The notes beneath the pieces were generated by a model. It worked only from the letters and a program-made list of their open reading frames with translations, did not search any database and had not been told where the DNA came from. The position numbers and the translations under genes are program-made. DNA of 64,000 bases from Pelecanus crispus (Eukaryota > Chordata > Aves > Pelecaniformes > Pelecanidae), in NCBI RefSeq assembly GCF_030463565.1, contig NC_134654.1, forward strand, positions 18,119,702-18,183,701, written 5' to 3'. Shown piece after piece: positions 12,911-25,310 of this stretch (the first letter of the stretch is position 1; each line of letters opens with the position of its first letter).

Positions 12911-15822
12911 GGGCAGTGAGTGAGACACGTTTGTCCAGGATGGGATTTTTTCCCCCAACATATTCAATCAGACCAGTATGACCTTCCCCAGTCTCTCCTC
13001 ATCCTTTTTACCCTCCACACCAAACATTAAGCACAGAAAAGAAAATTAAGTTCCAGGACAAAAAAAGTAGTGTGCCCATTGAGGTAATCAACCTAGGGGT
13101 TCGTGGTGCCACGGCATCCCAAGGTCGGTCCCCAGTGACACTACAGGACTCAGGGTAGAGCAGAAGGAACCAAACCAGCCTTGAGAAGCAGTGAAACTCC
13201 CAGCAAAGGAGGGAGACAGGCACCAATTAGGGAAACATGAAGGAGCAGGTCTGTCTGCAGACTCCCCTCCTGCCCCAGTCATTACGTGGGATCATGACGT
13301 GGTCATAAACAGTCAACAAAATAGAGTCAAGAGCTCTTTAAAGAGCAGGCTCAGCTGGTGGAGATGCTCTGCTGCAAGTACAACAGATGCAAAGCACTGC
13401 TTCTAATTAAAAAGGTATTCACATAATTAGAGACTTCACATCACCATACCAATGATTTGATCTAGTCCAGCACACTTGCTCAGGCTGTATTTAAGAGGGC
13501 TCTCCATGCTTGCTTTCCACTTCTGACTACTTGTGTTGTCTTTCTTCATAACCCTGCCCACCCCTTCACACTCTGCAGGCTGCGGTGGCAGGTCCACGGC
13601 TACGGTGGCAACAAGAAAGACCTCATGGAGCAAAACCACACATGCCATAACCCAGAACCGACCTTCAGCATCCCACTCTGTTTCCATCGAGAGACAATTT
13701 CCTTCCAGAGCTGGTGACAGGGCTGAATTATCCTGTAGTCCTTCAAGCCCTTCTGCATAAAGGGCACAGTGGGCTGGTCTGCTAAGGCCTTGGAGCACAA
13801 CCCAAGTGAAATGACTTTTCCCTGAACACTGAGGAGTCTGAATGAGAGCTATTGTTATTCAGATGAAACCAAGTGTCAGATTAACAAATCAATGGGCATA
13901 AGAGATATAAAATGGGTTACCATTGAAGCCTTTCAAATACCCAAACATATGGACGAACCAAATGTGAATTGTAATTGACTCACTCGCACCTTTGATCTCT
14001 ACACTCTTGGGTTCCCAAAGAGACAGCCCGGCCCCCTCTCATCAGGACTGAACTGATTCGGGACTCCAAAGCCTTTTCTTTCTGCCTCCATCTCCTGGAT
14101 GTAGATACAGCCTGGCATTTGGAAATTGAGACAAGCCAGCTCTGCCTCAGAGAGCCAGGGAGCTGGAGATAGACAATCCAAGTTACCCAAACGCAACCTC
14201 TCACATGGAGCCTGTCAGCCCCAGGCACCTCTTCCCACCAGCCCTGGTCCCCAGTGGTGGTCCTTGGTCAACTGGACGTGCACAAGGAGGTGCCCGGGGA
14301 AGCAGCAGAAGAGGCCTGGGAGCAAGCGCAGGTAGTGCAGACACACTCCCCCACTCCTCCCACAGCTGGCTGTGGAGTCTGTTCAGTTTTCCAAGGATTT
14401 CACTGTGCAAAGCCAAGGATCAGACTTTGCTGATAGGTTCGTGGTATGCACGTGCCCCAGCTGCACAACCTGGACTGATCTGGAACCACTGAAAGCTGCT
14501 CTGCCCTTCTCCAAGTACTTCGACATCTGACAGCGCACATCACCTCCACCTCATTAAGAGACAGGATTTTTAATTTTCCTGGGGTATTTCTACATTAAAA
14601 GTAACCTGGAGTTCAAACTGAACCTAATCCCTAAATCTTTTTACTTTTGGGGCTTGCAGTGAGTGAGTTTTGACCAGTTTTGGATAGACGGAAGAAAGTA
14701 AAAAAAAATAAGCATCAGTTTTGATACCATACAAATCTAAACTCCACAGGAGCTGCAAGGCAAGTATTTGCTTGACTCTAGTTTCAAGCTTCATTACAAA
14801 CTTTAAGTTGCTGTAGCAGTCCCAGGAAACCCAGCCCAGCTTATTCTTCTACCTCCATGCTGCAAACCCCACACAAATGTGCTTTATTTGGAGGTTTTAA
14901 CCCAACACCAAAGTGGGGTTAAAAAAAAAATGACACAGCTCAGCTATTGCTATACTGAGCCTCGAAGCAACAGGAGTCTTGAAACGCCTGTTACTGAAGG
15001 CAAACCCCAGTAGCTATTCCGAGTACTAGGCTATTCCCAGCATCAGGCACCGATACCAAGTGAAGTGATCCCCACCAAGAGGGCAGAGATGCTGCACATG
15101 TCCTTTCCTCCAGCACCAGCAAGAAGACGACTGGGTGTGATGGGAAAACTGGGTGAGCCAGGGAGTCCCCTGGAGCAGGTATTGCTCTGTTCCTATCATT
15201 TCTGGGCTCAGACCCAGCTGTGCAGCTGCTTTACCCGACTGGTAAGCCGTGCTAGGACGGCTGAGCGTGCAACAACCGCAGGGCTCACCTGCAGAGGAAC
15301 CAAGGAAGGAGAAGACTGTGGGGAGGAAGGCAGACGAGAAGAAACTCCTGGGCTCTTAATCTGCTTTAGGACCATATGAGCTTGCTGTTTATATATAGCT
15401 TAATTAATTATTACACTGCATTTAGCAGTGTGACCTTGAAATCATCTCTGGGGGGAGCCAGCAGCCATGGTGCAGCCAGGGCAGTCAGCCAAGGCATCGG
15501 TGTGCACCAAGACACCAGGACACTCCCCACATGCAGGGCAGGCTGCTCCTCCTGCGCGTCCGGCTGTCCGGGCAGCGCCAGCCTGCAATTAAGAGGCTTC
15601 GGAGCAGACAGCAGCTCCCAGCCCCTCTCAGCTTGCAGCAAACCCAGGCTGAAACCCTAACCGGCTATTCCACTTCTGCTTTGGCAAGGCTGATATCTTC
15701 TCCCAAGGCTTCGTTCACTGCTCAACACCCTCTATTAGCTATTCCCTCTGCTTTTCAAAATGCCATGCAGACAGCCCAAGGCTCATGAGCTACCAGACCA
15801 GCTCGAGAGGGAAATTAAAAAG

Positions 15823-15845
15823 AAAAAAAAAAAAAAAAAAAAAAA
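15823..15845. repeat. 23-base A tract
   Basis: Uninterrupted A run in HS3ST3B1 intron 1. No retroposed gene body was recognised upstream of it, so it is treated as a simple homopolymer. Confidence 0.9.
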
Positions 15846-17370
15846 GCTATGAGCTTTGTGTTAAGTTGCAACAAGTTCAGTGCTGGGGAAGAGGGAAGGA
15901 GATGGACTTTGCTAAGCCCTTCCTCAAGAAGGGGCAACAGTCAGGCTGTTTGGCTCTTGGGCAGCTCAGTTTGCTCAGTCCAGCCGTGGTGAAGCCAGAG
16001 CAGATGCTCGGGGACACTTACAGACCTCCATGAAGCCCACTGCCCCGCTGCTCTGGGGCAAGACCTTTGGGAGCTTCCCCCATCCCAGCCCACCTGCAGA
16101 AGATGGGGATAGCCCCGGTGCTCGCGGGGACCAGCTCCGATGCGGCACAATTTGCTAAATGTGGCACCAGAGGTGGGTGCAGGGGGCTTGGAGCAGAGAG
16201 GTATGGCATCAGGTATCTCCTTCACCCTGACATGCAGAGACGCGGGGCAGAGCAAAGCCATGGGCTCCCTCTGCAATTCACATTTAGCAGCCACATTCCC
16301 AGCCCTGCGTATAAACCAGCTGAGGACCATGTACCGCCGCTGCTGGGACTGAAGGGCTGGACACACCTGCTGTTTACTCCAGCACCTCCTGCTTCTATTC
16401 CAAGTCTAATACACCTTTAAAAAAACAAACCGAAGGCACGCCAAAGCTACAGGCCTTGCCAGTTTTTAAACAAATATTTAATAGCTCAATGAAGCACCAA
16501 AGCACTTTATTAATAAATGCCGGGGTTTTGTCCTCCCCCTAGTGACGGGAAGATCTCTGCACTGAGCCACAGGCACCACCCAGGCTCAGCTGCCTGCTGC
16601 AGCCCAACAGACCCCGTTCCAAATCAAAAATACTAATGCAATTTAACCTCACTGTAATGCCAGTGCATTCTGCTCTTCCCGTGTTTAATCACTCTTTCAC
16701 CAACTCAGCAGTTTATTCTAAAGATTTCCTACGCCTCCACGTGTGTCTCGCCTGTACTTCGCAGACTTTCAAGTTTTAAGACAAGTTTGCGTTTGATACT
16801 TGAGACAGGCTGCATGCTCAGGGCTTTAACATAAGGCTTGTCTAGCTGCTTTATCGAGGTTAATCATTGTAATGGATTTTGGCTTTGGGAAAACATTTTC
16901 TGTACTCACAGTCACACAGACACATGCCGAGGACCTGATCCTGGAGCCCTCCCCCAGGCAGGGCTTTGGACTGCATTAAACACTGTGAGATCTGGGGACC
17001 TGGACCAGTCCTGGCCACCAGCACGCTGCTGAAGACTTGTCTTCTCACCAGAGCCAACTTCCCACATGAAAAGTACATTTTTTTTTTTTTAAAGAGAACC
17101 AGTGTTTTCACACCACCCGCGCTTGGTACTGCCGGATAGTGGTTGTGGCAACAAAGGATTTGGCCTTGCATTCACATGCAGCAAGGGATGTATAAAATAT
17201 ATACATCCACCTATAATACTATACCTCAACATGTAAAATAAAAGCCCATGCACAATTCTCACTTTCTTCTGGAAGAGCTGCCTGCTGCACTGCCAGGAAC
17301 GCACGCTGGAGGGGAGAGGCCATGCCAATTCAAGGGAGAGGTTACAACTGCTTGCTTTTATTTTTTTTTT

Positions 17371-17390
17371 TATATATATATATATATATA
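17371..17390. repeat. (TA)10 microsatellite after a T tract
   Basis: Ten TA units directly follow a run of T at 17361-17371, within HS3ST3B1 intron 1. Confidence 0.95.
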
Positions 17391-20300
17391 ACTGCTCGCT
17401 AGTTTATTATAAAGTAGCCACTTTGGTGGGTTTGCAGAAGTCCCCGGCAGACTGGCCAGATTACAGCTCTGGTCTTATGAATTTTAGCAGCACAAGACAA
17501 CAAGAGGCTGTCCTTATGAGGGAGGACGTCTCCCTCCAGCAAGGGTTAGCAGAGCCAAGCCCCCCAGACGCCACTGCACAAAGCTACGTTGAGAGCAGGG
17601 TTACCCACGCGTGGCCTGGCATCCAAGACCAGCTGCAAATTAAATTCTGGGTCAGATCCTCTGCTGCCATAAAGTGCCACAACTCCCTTGAAGCCAGCGC
17701 TAAGTCACAGCATCCCTCAGTAGAGACGTTCTTTCTCCATCCCTCTTCTGTAGGGAGAGTAGAAAACAAAATAGATTTTGAAGCAGGGAGTTTCTGAGGA
17801 GGTTAAAGCCGATGTAAAGCATTTAGCAGCACACAGCATTATGTTTCTTTAAATAAAGTTCTCTCCTTCCCTGCTATCCACCATGTGACAGGACACTGCC
17901 ACGCTCACTTATTTCAGCAGAAGAAATTAAAAATGTGAATTATTTATTTGAAATCAGCGTAGGTCTTCTGCCAGCAGCATCCTGAGATAGGAGCACACAT
18001 GCTCGCCGAGATGGGATGCACGGTCTTGCAGGTCAGCAGACAAGGAAGCCAGCTCACAGCTTCCCACGTGCCCTTCCCCAACCTTGACAGCCCTCGCCCC
18101 CTCCCAGTACAAGGGCACCACATGCAAAAATCACCGTCACTGAGTCCATTTTCCTCTTCCATCTTCAAAGCCATTACAAAGAGGAAAACCACCATGGGGA
18201 CGCTTGAAACCAATTTGGCACCAGAAAAGGTTATCTCCTTCCCGTAACATTTATCAATGAACTAAGGTCTACTACACATCACGTCTGAGCAGTCCCCACC
18301 ATCCCCAGGCACAAAGATGCTCAAGACAGAGGGACTGTGCTCCGTGACCTTGGCTTCCTCTTCTCGTCTGACTCAGGGCAAGATGCGATGCCATTCCAGA
18401 CTTGTGTGTGGGTACATTGCAACCACCTCCAGTCCAGGAGCAACTCCTTAATGGCAACGCTATGCCACCAGTTAAGCCACTGCCCTGAGTTAACCCCACG
18501 TTCCCTCTGAGCCTGCCTGATAATCAATACGTTTCATCACGGGAATCCTCGTTTCCATTAAGGAAGTCAAGATAAGGTCCATTTACTCAGTTGCCTTCCG
18601 GCTGCTGCTGGCGATGGCCGCTGGGCTGAGCTCCTTTGAAAAAAAAAAAAAAAACCACATGGCATTTCTCGCGAGCTAATTAAGAAACACACAGTGAGCT
18701 GCTGAAAGACCTGAAATTGCAACGGCATGGGCAAGCACCAGTACAGTCATCAGCAGCAAGTCAGGACCCAGCACAGCACTTAGTCATTTCACAAACCAAA
18801 GCAGCAGCCTCTCCTCCAGCCACTCCTCACACACATGGTGACAACAGGTAGCAGCCAATAGCCCCTGACCCCCTAATTACACCACTGAAATAACGTGCCC
18901 CACTATTTGTCGTTCTTTGAGCCCATACGTTAACTGTCCCGCACGGCCCTGGCCAATTCATTATCCTCTGAACCCATCGACCACCCATGGCCACACCAGC
19001 AGAAGACACGAATGCTCATGCTGAATGATCACTAAATTAGACTTCTTCCTACTTGGGATGGATTAATAGCACCAAATCCAGGCTCAAGCTGACAGAGCAG
19101 TTTAGCAAGTGAGGCCTGATGGCAAGACAAGTCCAGGATCAGGCCAGGTCGGAAATACAGCTCACAAGAACAGCAGTTTGGGTAGAGTTTTTATAGCCAC
19201 CGCATCCGGGGCTTGCTGGATGCTTTTAAAAACAAAGCCTTCACTGGAAGCGCCTTGAGGTATCCAAAGCTCAGGGTGTGTTACAGACATTTGCCATGGC
19301 CCACTTGAAAAGAAAAAAAATAATAAATCCCAAACCCAGAGTTGAGCCCGTGGGTTTTCGTTCCCATCATTTTCATGCCAAGAAGGAGCACAACGTTCCC
19401 CAGCACGCCACGCAGTGCTGCGCTAACGCGATTAGCCAGGCAGATCCACCATCCAAATAAGTCACCCCCAACGCATGGTCAACTTTGAAAAGTTCAGCAG
19501 CTCAACAGGTGAGGCCATGAAACCCGATCACGGCAGACAATGTTGTCCCCCCCCAGCGTCGTGCTGGGAAGAACTTGTCACGTGCGTCATATCGGGCAAC
19601 ATGCTTGAAACGGAGCAGTGCACTGAAACCCCAGCAACACGAATAATCTTTGCCATCTGTTTGAACAACTCAACCCTCCTCAGATCTAAAGGAATGATCC
19701 CATGCAAACACAAGGGCCTTACTGACTGATTATAGCAGCCCAGCCCTTCTTTTTTGGGGCCATTTTCTTCCAAACTTTGCACAGCAGCTAAGGCAACGTC
19801 ACGGGGAGCTGCTGGAAGGGCCAAGGGGGCGCTGAACCCTGTGCACGTGTTGAGGGGACCATTAAAAGTCCCCGCTCACTTAAGCACGACACAATGCAAG
19901 GTCAATAGTTGATTTTTCCGCCTCCCACAACAAAAATCTCAAGGAGCAAGCTGCTTGGCAAAGCCACCCCAGAGAACACAACTGTCCTTTAGGATACGCT
20001 CATTCCAACCAAATGCAGCTCATGGGAATGTGCTGGAGGAATCGGTCAGTTGCACCCAAGTTCAGTTGGGAGAATCAAGACCGTTCCCAAACTTCCCTGG
20101 GCCAGCAAGCCTTGCGACACGCAGCAGAAACAACACGTTGAGTTTTGCAAGCACCCGGTTGTGTCCGTGCCGACACCTCCACACTGCTGGATCCGTGCCC
20201 TGCTCGGGAGGCTGCAAAGCGCGGTGGCAATTAAGCGGCAGGTATTAAACCCTCGCTACACTGTAAAGTCAGGATTCCGAGAGAACGGCCAAACAGAGGG

Positions 20301-20967
20301 GCAAAATCCTGCCTTGCCGAAGGTCTGCCCTTGGTTCAGCAAGGCTTTCACCCCTGCACGTTTAACCGCTATCACTTTATCCTTCCCCTGCTCCCTGCCT
20401 GGCCCATTGCAAGCACCAGCACTGCGCTGCTCGCACCCCCACACGCTCCTTGGGGCAAAAAGGAGGCTCCTGGGGGAAAATAAATACATTTTTTTTTAAA
20501 AAATGAGGAAGTTTCTGCCAATTCAGGAATTGCTGCAGAGCAGCACTTCGCACATCAAGGTCCCCAATGCTTATTTAGGTGACTGGGGAGTCTAAGAGAT
20601 GCATGTTTTGAAGCTGTTTATTGCACACCACCAGACGACTGGGCTTGATCCTGCTGACCCAAACCAGCCACAGCCTCAGCATGGTGAATGAATTAAAGGT
20701 AGCTTGGCAATAGCGGGAAGATTTTAATAACACCACCCCCCCCAAAAAAAGGAAAAAGAACGAGAGGTCTCCCCTCTGTGTTGCTAGAGGCAGAGGAGCT
20801 CAGGCTAGTGCTGCAACCGAGATTACAGCCGGCGTAGCCATGGCACGGGGTTTCCTAGCAGAGGGCTACAGACTTGTAATATAAATCAGTGATGTTGAGT
20901 GGGGCTGGGAATGCTCAGCCCACGGCAGGAGGGATCGGGTACTACAGCCCACTGGGCCTAAAATGAT

Positions 20968-21000
20968 AAAAAAAAAAAAAAAAAAGAAAAGAAAAAAAAC
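20968..21000. repeat. A-rich tract (18 A then interrupted)
   Basis: An 18-base A run at 20968-20985 continues as A4 and A8 blocks separated by single G bases. It is followed about 30 bases on by the hairpin at 21030-21068. Confidence 0.85.
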
Positions 21001-21029
21001 CCCAAAACCACATAAGACTAATGACACAA

Positions 21030-21068
21030 CCTTTTGTCCTTACTTTATGTTAATTATAGGACAAAAGG
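21030..21068. repeat. 11-bp perfect inverted repeat with 17-base loop
   Basis: CCTTTTGTCCT at 21030-21040 is the exact reverse complement of AGGACAAAAGG at 21058-21068. The loop is AT-rich and contains TTAATTA. Confidence 0.8.
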
Positions 21069-22639
21069 CTTTCAAGTCTGTAGTATATTTAAAAATGCAT
21101 CATTGTTGCATGAAATAAAAAAGGGGAAAGAAAAACCCCCAACAACTGATTTTCTGGGCTTGCAAGAAACACTTTCACCCATCCCAGCCCATACAGTAAA
21201 CCTATAAGAAAATAACAACGGGCTGCCGGGCAGGCTGTTTGTGCAGGCAGACAGACACACACGCGCACAGGCTGCAGAGCTGAACTCCTTACTGCTGCGA
21301 AGAAGAAACTTCTTTATTATCCAAAAATTCCAGGCACTACTTAAAATTAGTTTGCAATAGTGGCTGGATCCCGTTTCTCCTCTGTCATGGTACATATTTT
21401 CACTTGAAATAGTTAACATGCTGTATTCATTAACGGGGGGGAAAACCCCACAATGTGCGTACAGAAATTATTTCCATTAGATTTGTACCAATCTCACTAT
21501 CGAAAAAAATCAATTTATTTTTTACCTCTTTTCCCTCTGCTTTTTAGGAACGGTGGTCAGCGCCACTTGATGCTGTTTTGCCTTCCACACAGAGGAAAAA
21601 AAGAAAAAAAAGATTTCATTTCACTTGACAGAAAATGGAGCAAGAAAAAAAAGTTTGTATTCCCTCCTTCAAAAGTTATTTTCTATAGATGAAAACTTTA
21701 GACAGCGATCAGTAGTTAACATAAATATGATTAATTGCAAATACCCCAAAATATAAGCCTTCATCAAGCTAAATAAGCAAATTTGTGATGCCTCCTGCTT
21801 CTTGGAAATTATGAGAAAACATCACATTGGAACACTTCATTATATGGCAGGAACAACTTAAAGAAAACCAGATATGACCAAATTTAGACAGAAACCAGTC
21901 GAATAAAATATACTGAGAGACATGGGTCAAAAATTGCATCTTCATCATTTCAAAGCCAGGTAATTGGATTTAACTACAAGGACCAGGTGCTGAGGAGACA
22001 AGTAACTCCCCCAGTTCCAAAGTTCAGTCAATTTGTGCAAAAGCATCTGAAAAACAGAGACAAGGCTTGCCCAGCTCGCTGCACGATGGCTGGCACAGCG
22101 GATATTTTATAGCATTTTTAATCCCATTTTATTGGGCCATTAACAAGAAAATTCAAACTCATCTCCTTATTGACATTAAGATAATAAATAAAAGCCTCAT
22201 TAGGGCTTGGAGAAATAAGCATGCTCTTGAGGAGTGCTGAGAAGCCAAGATTCACTGAAGTCAGTGGGAGTTTTGAGCTATATAGTATCTGATTTCTAAC
22301 ACTGAAATTTATAGGAACAAACATCTGTGTCTAATTCAAATCGAAGTTAGAAATAACGCACAATTACCAAACAACTTGACTGTTGATTTGAGCAAATACA
22401 TCCTCCCCCCATATATTTTAAATTATTTAGTCTTCTCCCCTCCCCAGTCGATCCAGGTCCCAGTCCCACAGACAGACAAACACGCTCCGGTCCTCAGGGT
22501 GAATTGTACCCGAGTGATTTCAAGACCTTCAGCATCACTTATGCTCGCTGCTTGGGAGCGTCACCATTCAGATCTGAAGATTTGTTGTATTTCAGTTAAA
22601 ACACCCCTTTTGCAAAGACACTATTTAATAACGTAGAGG

Positions 22640-23060
22640 TGCGTTTGCAGGGATAGGGCCCATGCTGCTTAAAATTAAGCAGCTGATAAGGTGAAACTTT
22701 AAGAAGTTACATGCAACTTTGATGCCAGCTTCTCCAAATTTAAAAATAATGTGTATCCTTTAAATATTGACTTTCGCCCGCTGCATCTGGGGTAACAGAT
22801 TAATGTAATCATAAGCATTATTCTCTCCTTCTCCCCTTCCACCTCTTACTTGTAAAAGATTAATCAACCATTTTATGGTCTAATTTAGGTGCCTAATTAA
22901 AAACAGAGTTCAACACGTACAACACCATTTTGCTAATAAATCCTGACAGGTCTTCCGCTCTGTTATATGCAAATTCTCCTTTCAAATTGCGAGATTAGTA
23001 ATTTTTTAAAACCAACTCAATTCATAAAGATTTCATCTTGGTCACTATGGGACGACACGC
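22640..23060. promoter_or_regulatory. Candidate conserved non-coding element cluster in HS3ST3B1 intron 1
   Basis: An AT-rich, low-repeat stretch dense in homeodomain and POU-type motifs. It has GATTAATCA at 22859-22867, a perfect octamer ATGCAAAT at 22967-22974, TAATTAAA near 22896 and CAGCTGATAA near 22680. Such composition about 1.5-2 kb inside the first intron of a developmental gene is typical of enhancers. Conservation cannot be tested here, so this is inference. Confidence 0.35.
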
Positions 23061-24320
23061 TGCATCCTCCACCAAAATTCTAGAATTTCATAAAACGAAA
23101 GTGCTTTCAAAAATTACTTCCTCCTCACCAGATCTTAGCCTGCATTCATTTCACTAACTGCTGAGGGATGGCAACATTAAAGAAAGAGACATAAACCTAA
23201 TCGGACTTGCAGGGTGGGAGTTTCAAGACTACAAAGAGGTTAAAATTCAGAACTTCACAGCTCCCACCTAGCTTCAAAGTTTCCATCTCTGTTCCTTTAG
23301 TATTCCTGTAAACACTCAGCAGAAAGACATATTCAAAATATTCTTCGTAAAGGTACTTCTATCATAAAAGGCTGAAAAAAAAAAAACTTAAATGGGGTTC
23401 AGCGCCGCGCTCGGCGTCCCAGCAGGGCTGAGGAGCGCCGGACTTGTCCTCCACACCCATCGCCTCCTGCTTCTTGAAGCCCACCCGCACACAGACATCG
23501 CGCGCAGGGCTGCTCCTCGCAAAACTACTTACACATCCACCCTTGCGGGACGCAATCCCGTAATTTACAATTTTCTCCCAGCCAAAAAGTTTCATCCCGT
23601 CCCCAAAGCACACGTTACACCATCGCATACCACGCCGCTATCTTATCCCCAGCGCTAGGCTGGAAATTGCAAGCCAGAGCAATTTATCAGCTATAAAGCT
23701 GATTACAGTGGAAGGAGAAAGTTAACGGAATGAAGCGATCGAGGAAGTTTTATCTCTAACGCGGAGCTGCCGCCTGCCAGTCCCGGGCTGCCGCTGCGCC
23801 CCCAGAACGGGTCAGAGCCCCCCAAACCTGCCCTCGCTGGGAGCACGCCACGGTGCAGCCTTGCTCCCCCACCCGAAGGGCGTTTCGGACATGCCAGCCA
23901 TCCCCCAGCGACACCCCCAGCTGAAGGAAAAACACACGCTCCAGCAGAAGCCCTGGAAGCACAACGAAATAAAAGGGTTTAAAAAAAAAAAATTAATTAA
24001 TATTTAACCTTTATTTAAAGATTAAATGCCGTTTGGCCAGCATAAAGCCTGCAAACAGCCAGCCGCCGCCTGGACTAACGGGGAAAGCAAGTTGCGCGCA
24101 GGGTGTCGTGTTTTGGGGTTTGGTTTTGTTTTGGGGCTTTTTTTTTTTTTTTTCCCCAGGGGTTGCTTTTGCGGGGGGGGGGTGCATTTAGCGGAAGGTT
24201 CGCATTTCGCCCCGGGCGCTGCCCCGAGCTGCGGAGAGCCCGGGGCGGGCGCAGCCCCCGCTCGGCTCCGCTCCGGGGCGGCCGCCGCGCACCTCCCCGC
24301 CGGGGCGCACCCCGCGCCGG

Positions 24321-24409
24321 GCCGGGCAGGCCGGGGGGACCCCCCCGCCCCGGAGCCCCGCCGGGCAGGCCAGGGGGACCCCCCCGCCCCGGAGCCCCGC
24401 CGGGCAGGC
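24321..24409. repeat. 39-bp GC-rich tandem repeat, 2.3 copies
   Basis: Units at 24321-24359 and 24360-24398 differ by a single base (G to A in the GGCCGGGG / GGCCAGGG part). A partial third unit follows at 24399-24409. The array ends only 15 bases from the exon 1 boundary of HS3ST3B1, inside intron 1. Each unit holds runs of seven C and about six G. Confidence 0.9.
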
Positions 24410-24422
24410 GGAGAGGCGGCTA

Positions 24423-25180
<758 letters not shown>

Positions 25181-25218
25181 GGTGAGGCGGGAGCGGGGGG
25201 CGGGACTCGCTCCGTCGG

Positions 25219-25310
25219 GGCAGCATCCTCGACGCCCTCACTCGCCCCAGCGCTGCCCCGCGGGCCCGCGGGGCAGCGCTGGGGCGAGTGAGGGCGTCGA
25301 GGATGCTGCC
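25219..25310. repeat. Perfect 92-bp palindrome with no spacer
   Basis: The two arms, 25219-25264 and 25265-25310, are exact reverse complements over all 46 bases. The centre is a GCGGGCCCGC-type core and the first mismatch lies at 25218/25311. It sits about 40 bases upstream of the putative HS3ST3B1 CCAAT box. The same peptide-like string therefore appears in ORFs on both strands here. It could be a genuine foldback duplication or an assembly or library artefact in GC-rich DNA. Confidence 0.95.

Noticed and set aside
15823-15845. A tract as a possible processed pseudogene tail
   Set aside because: No gene-like sequence or target duplication flanks it.
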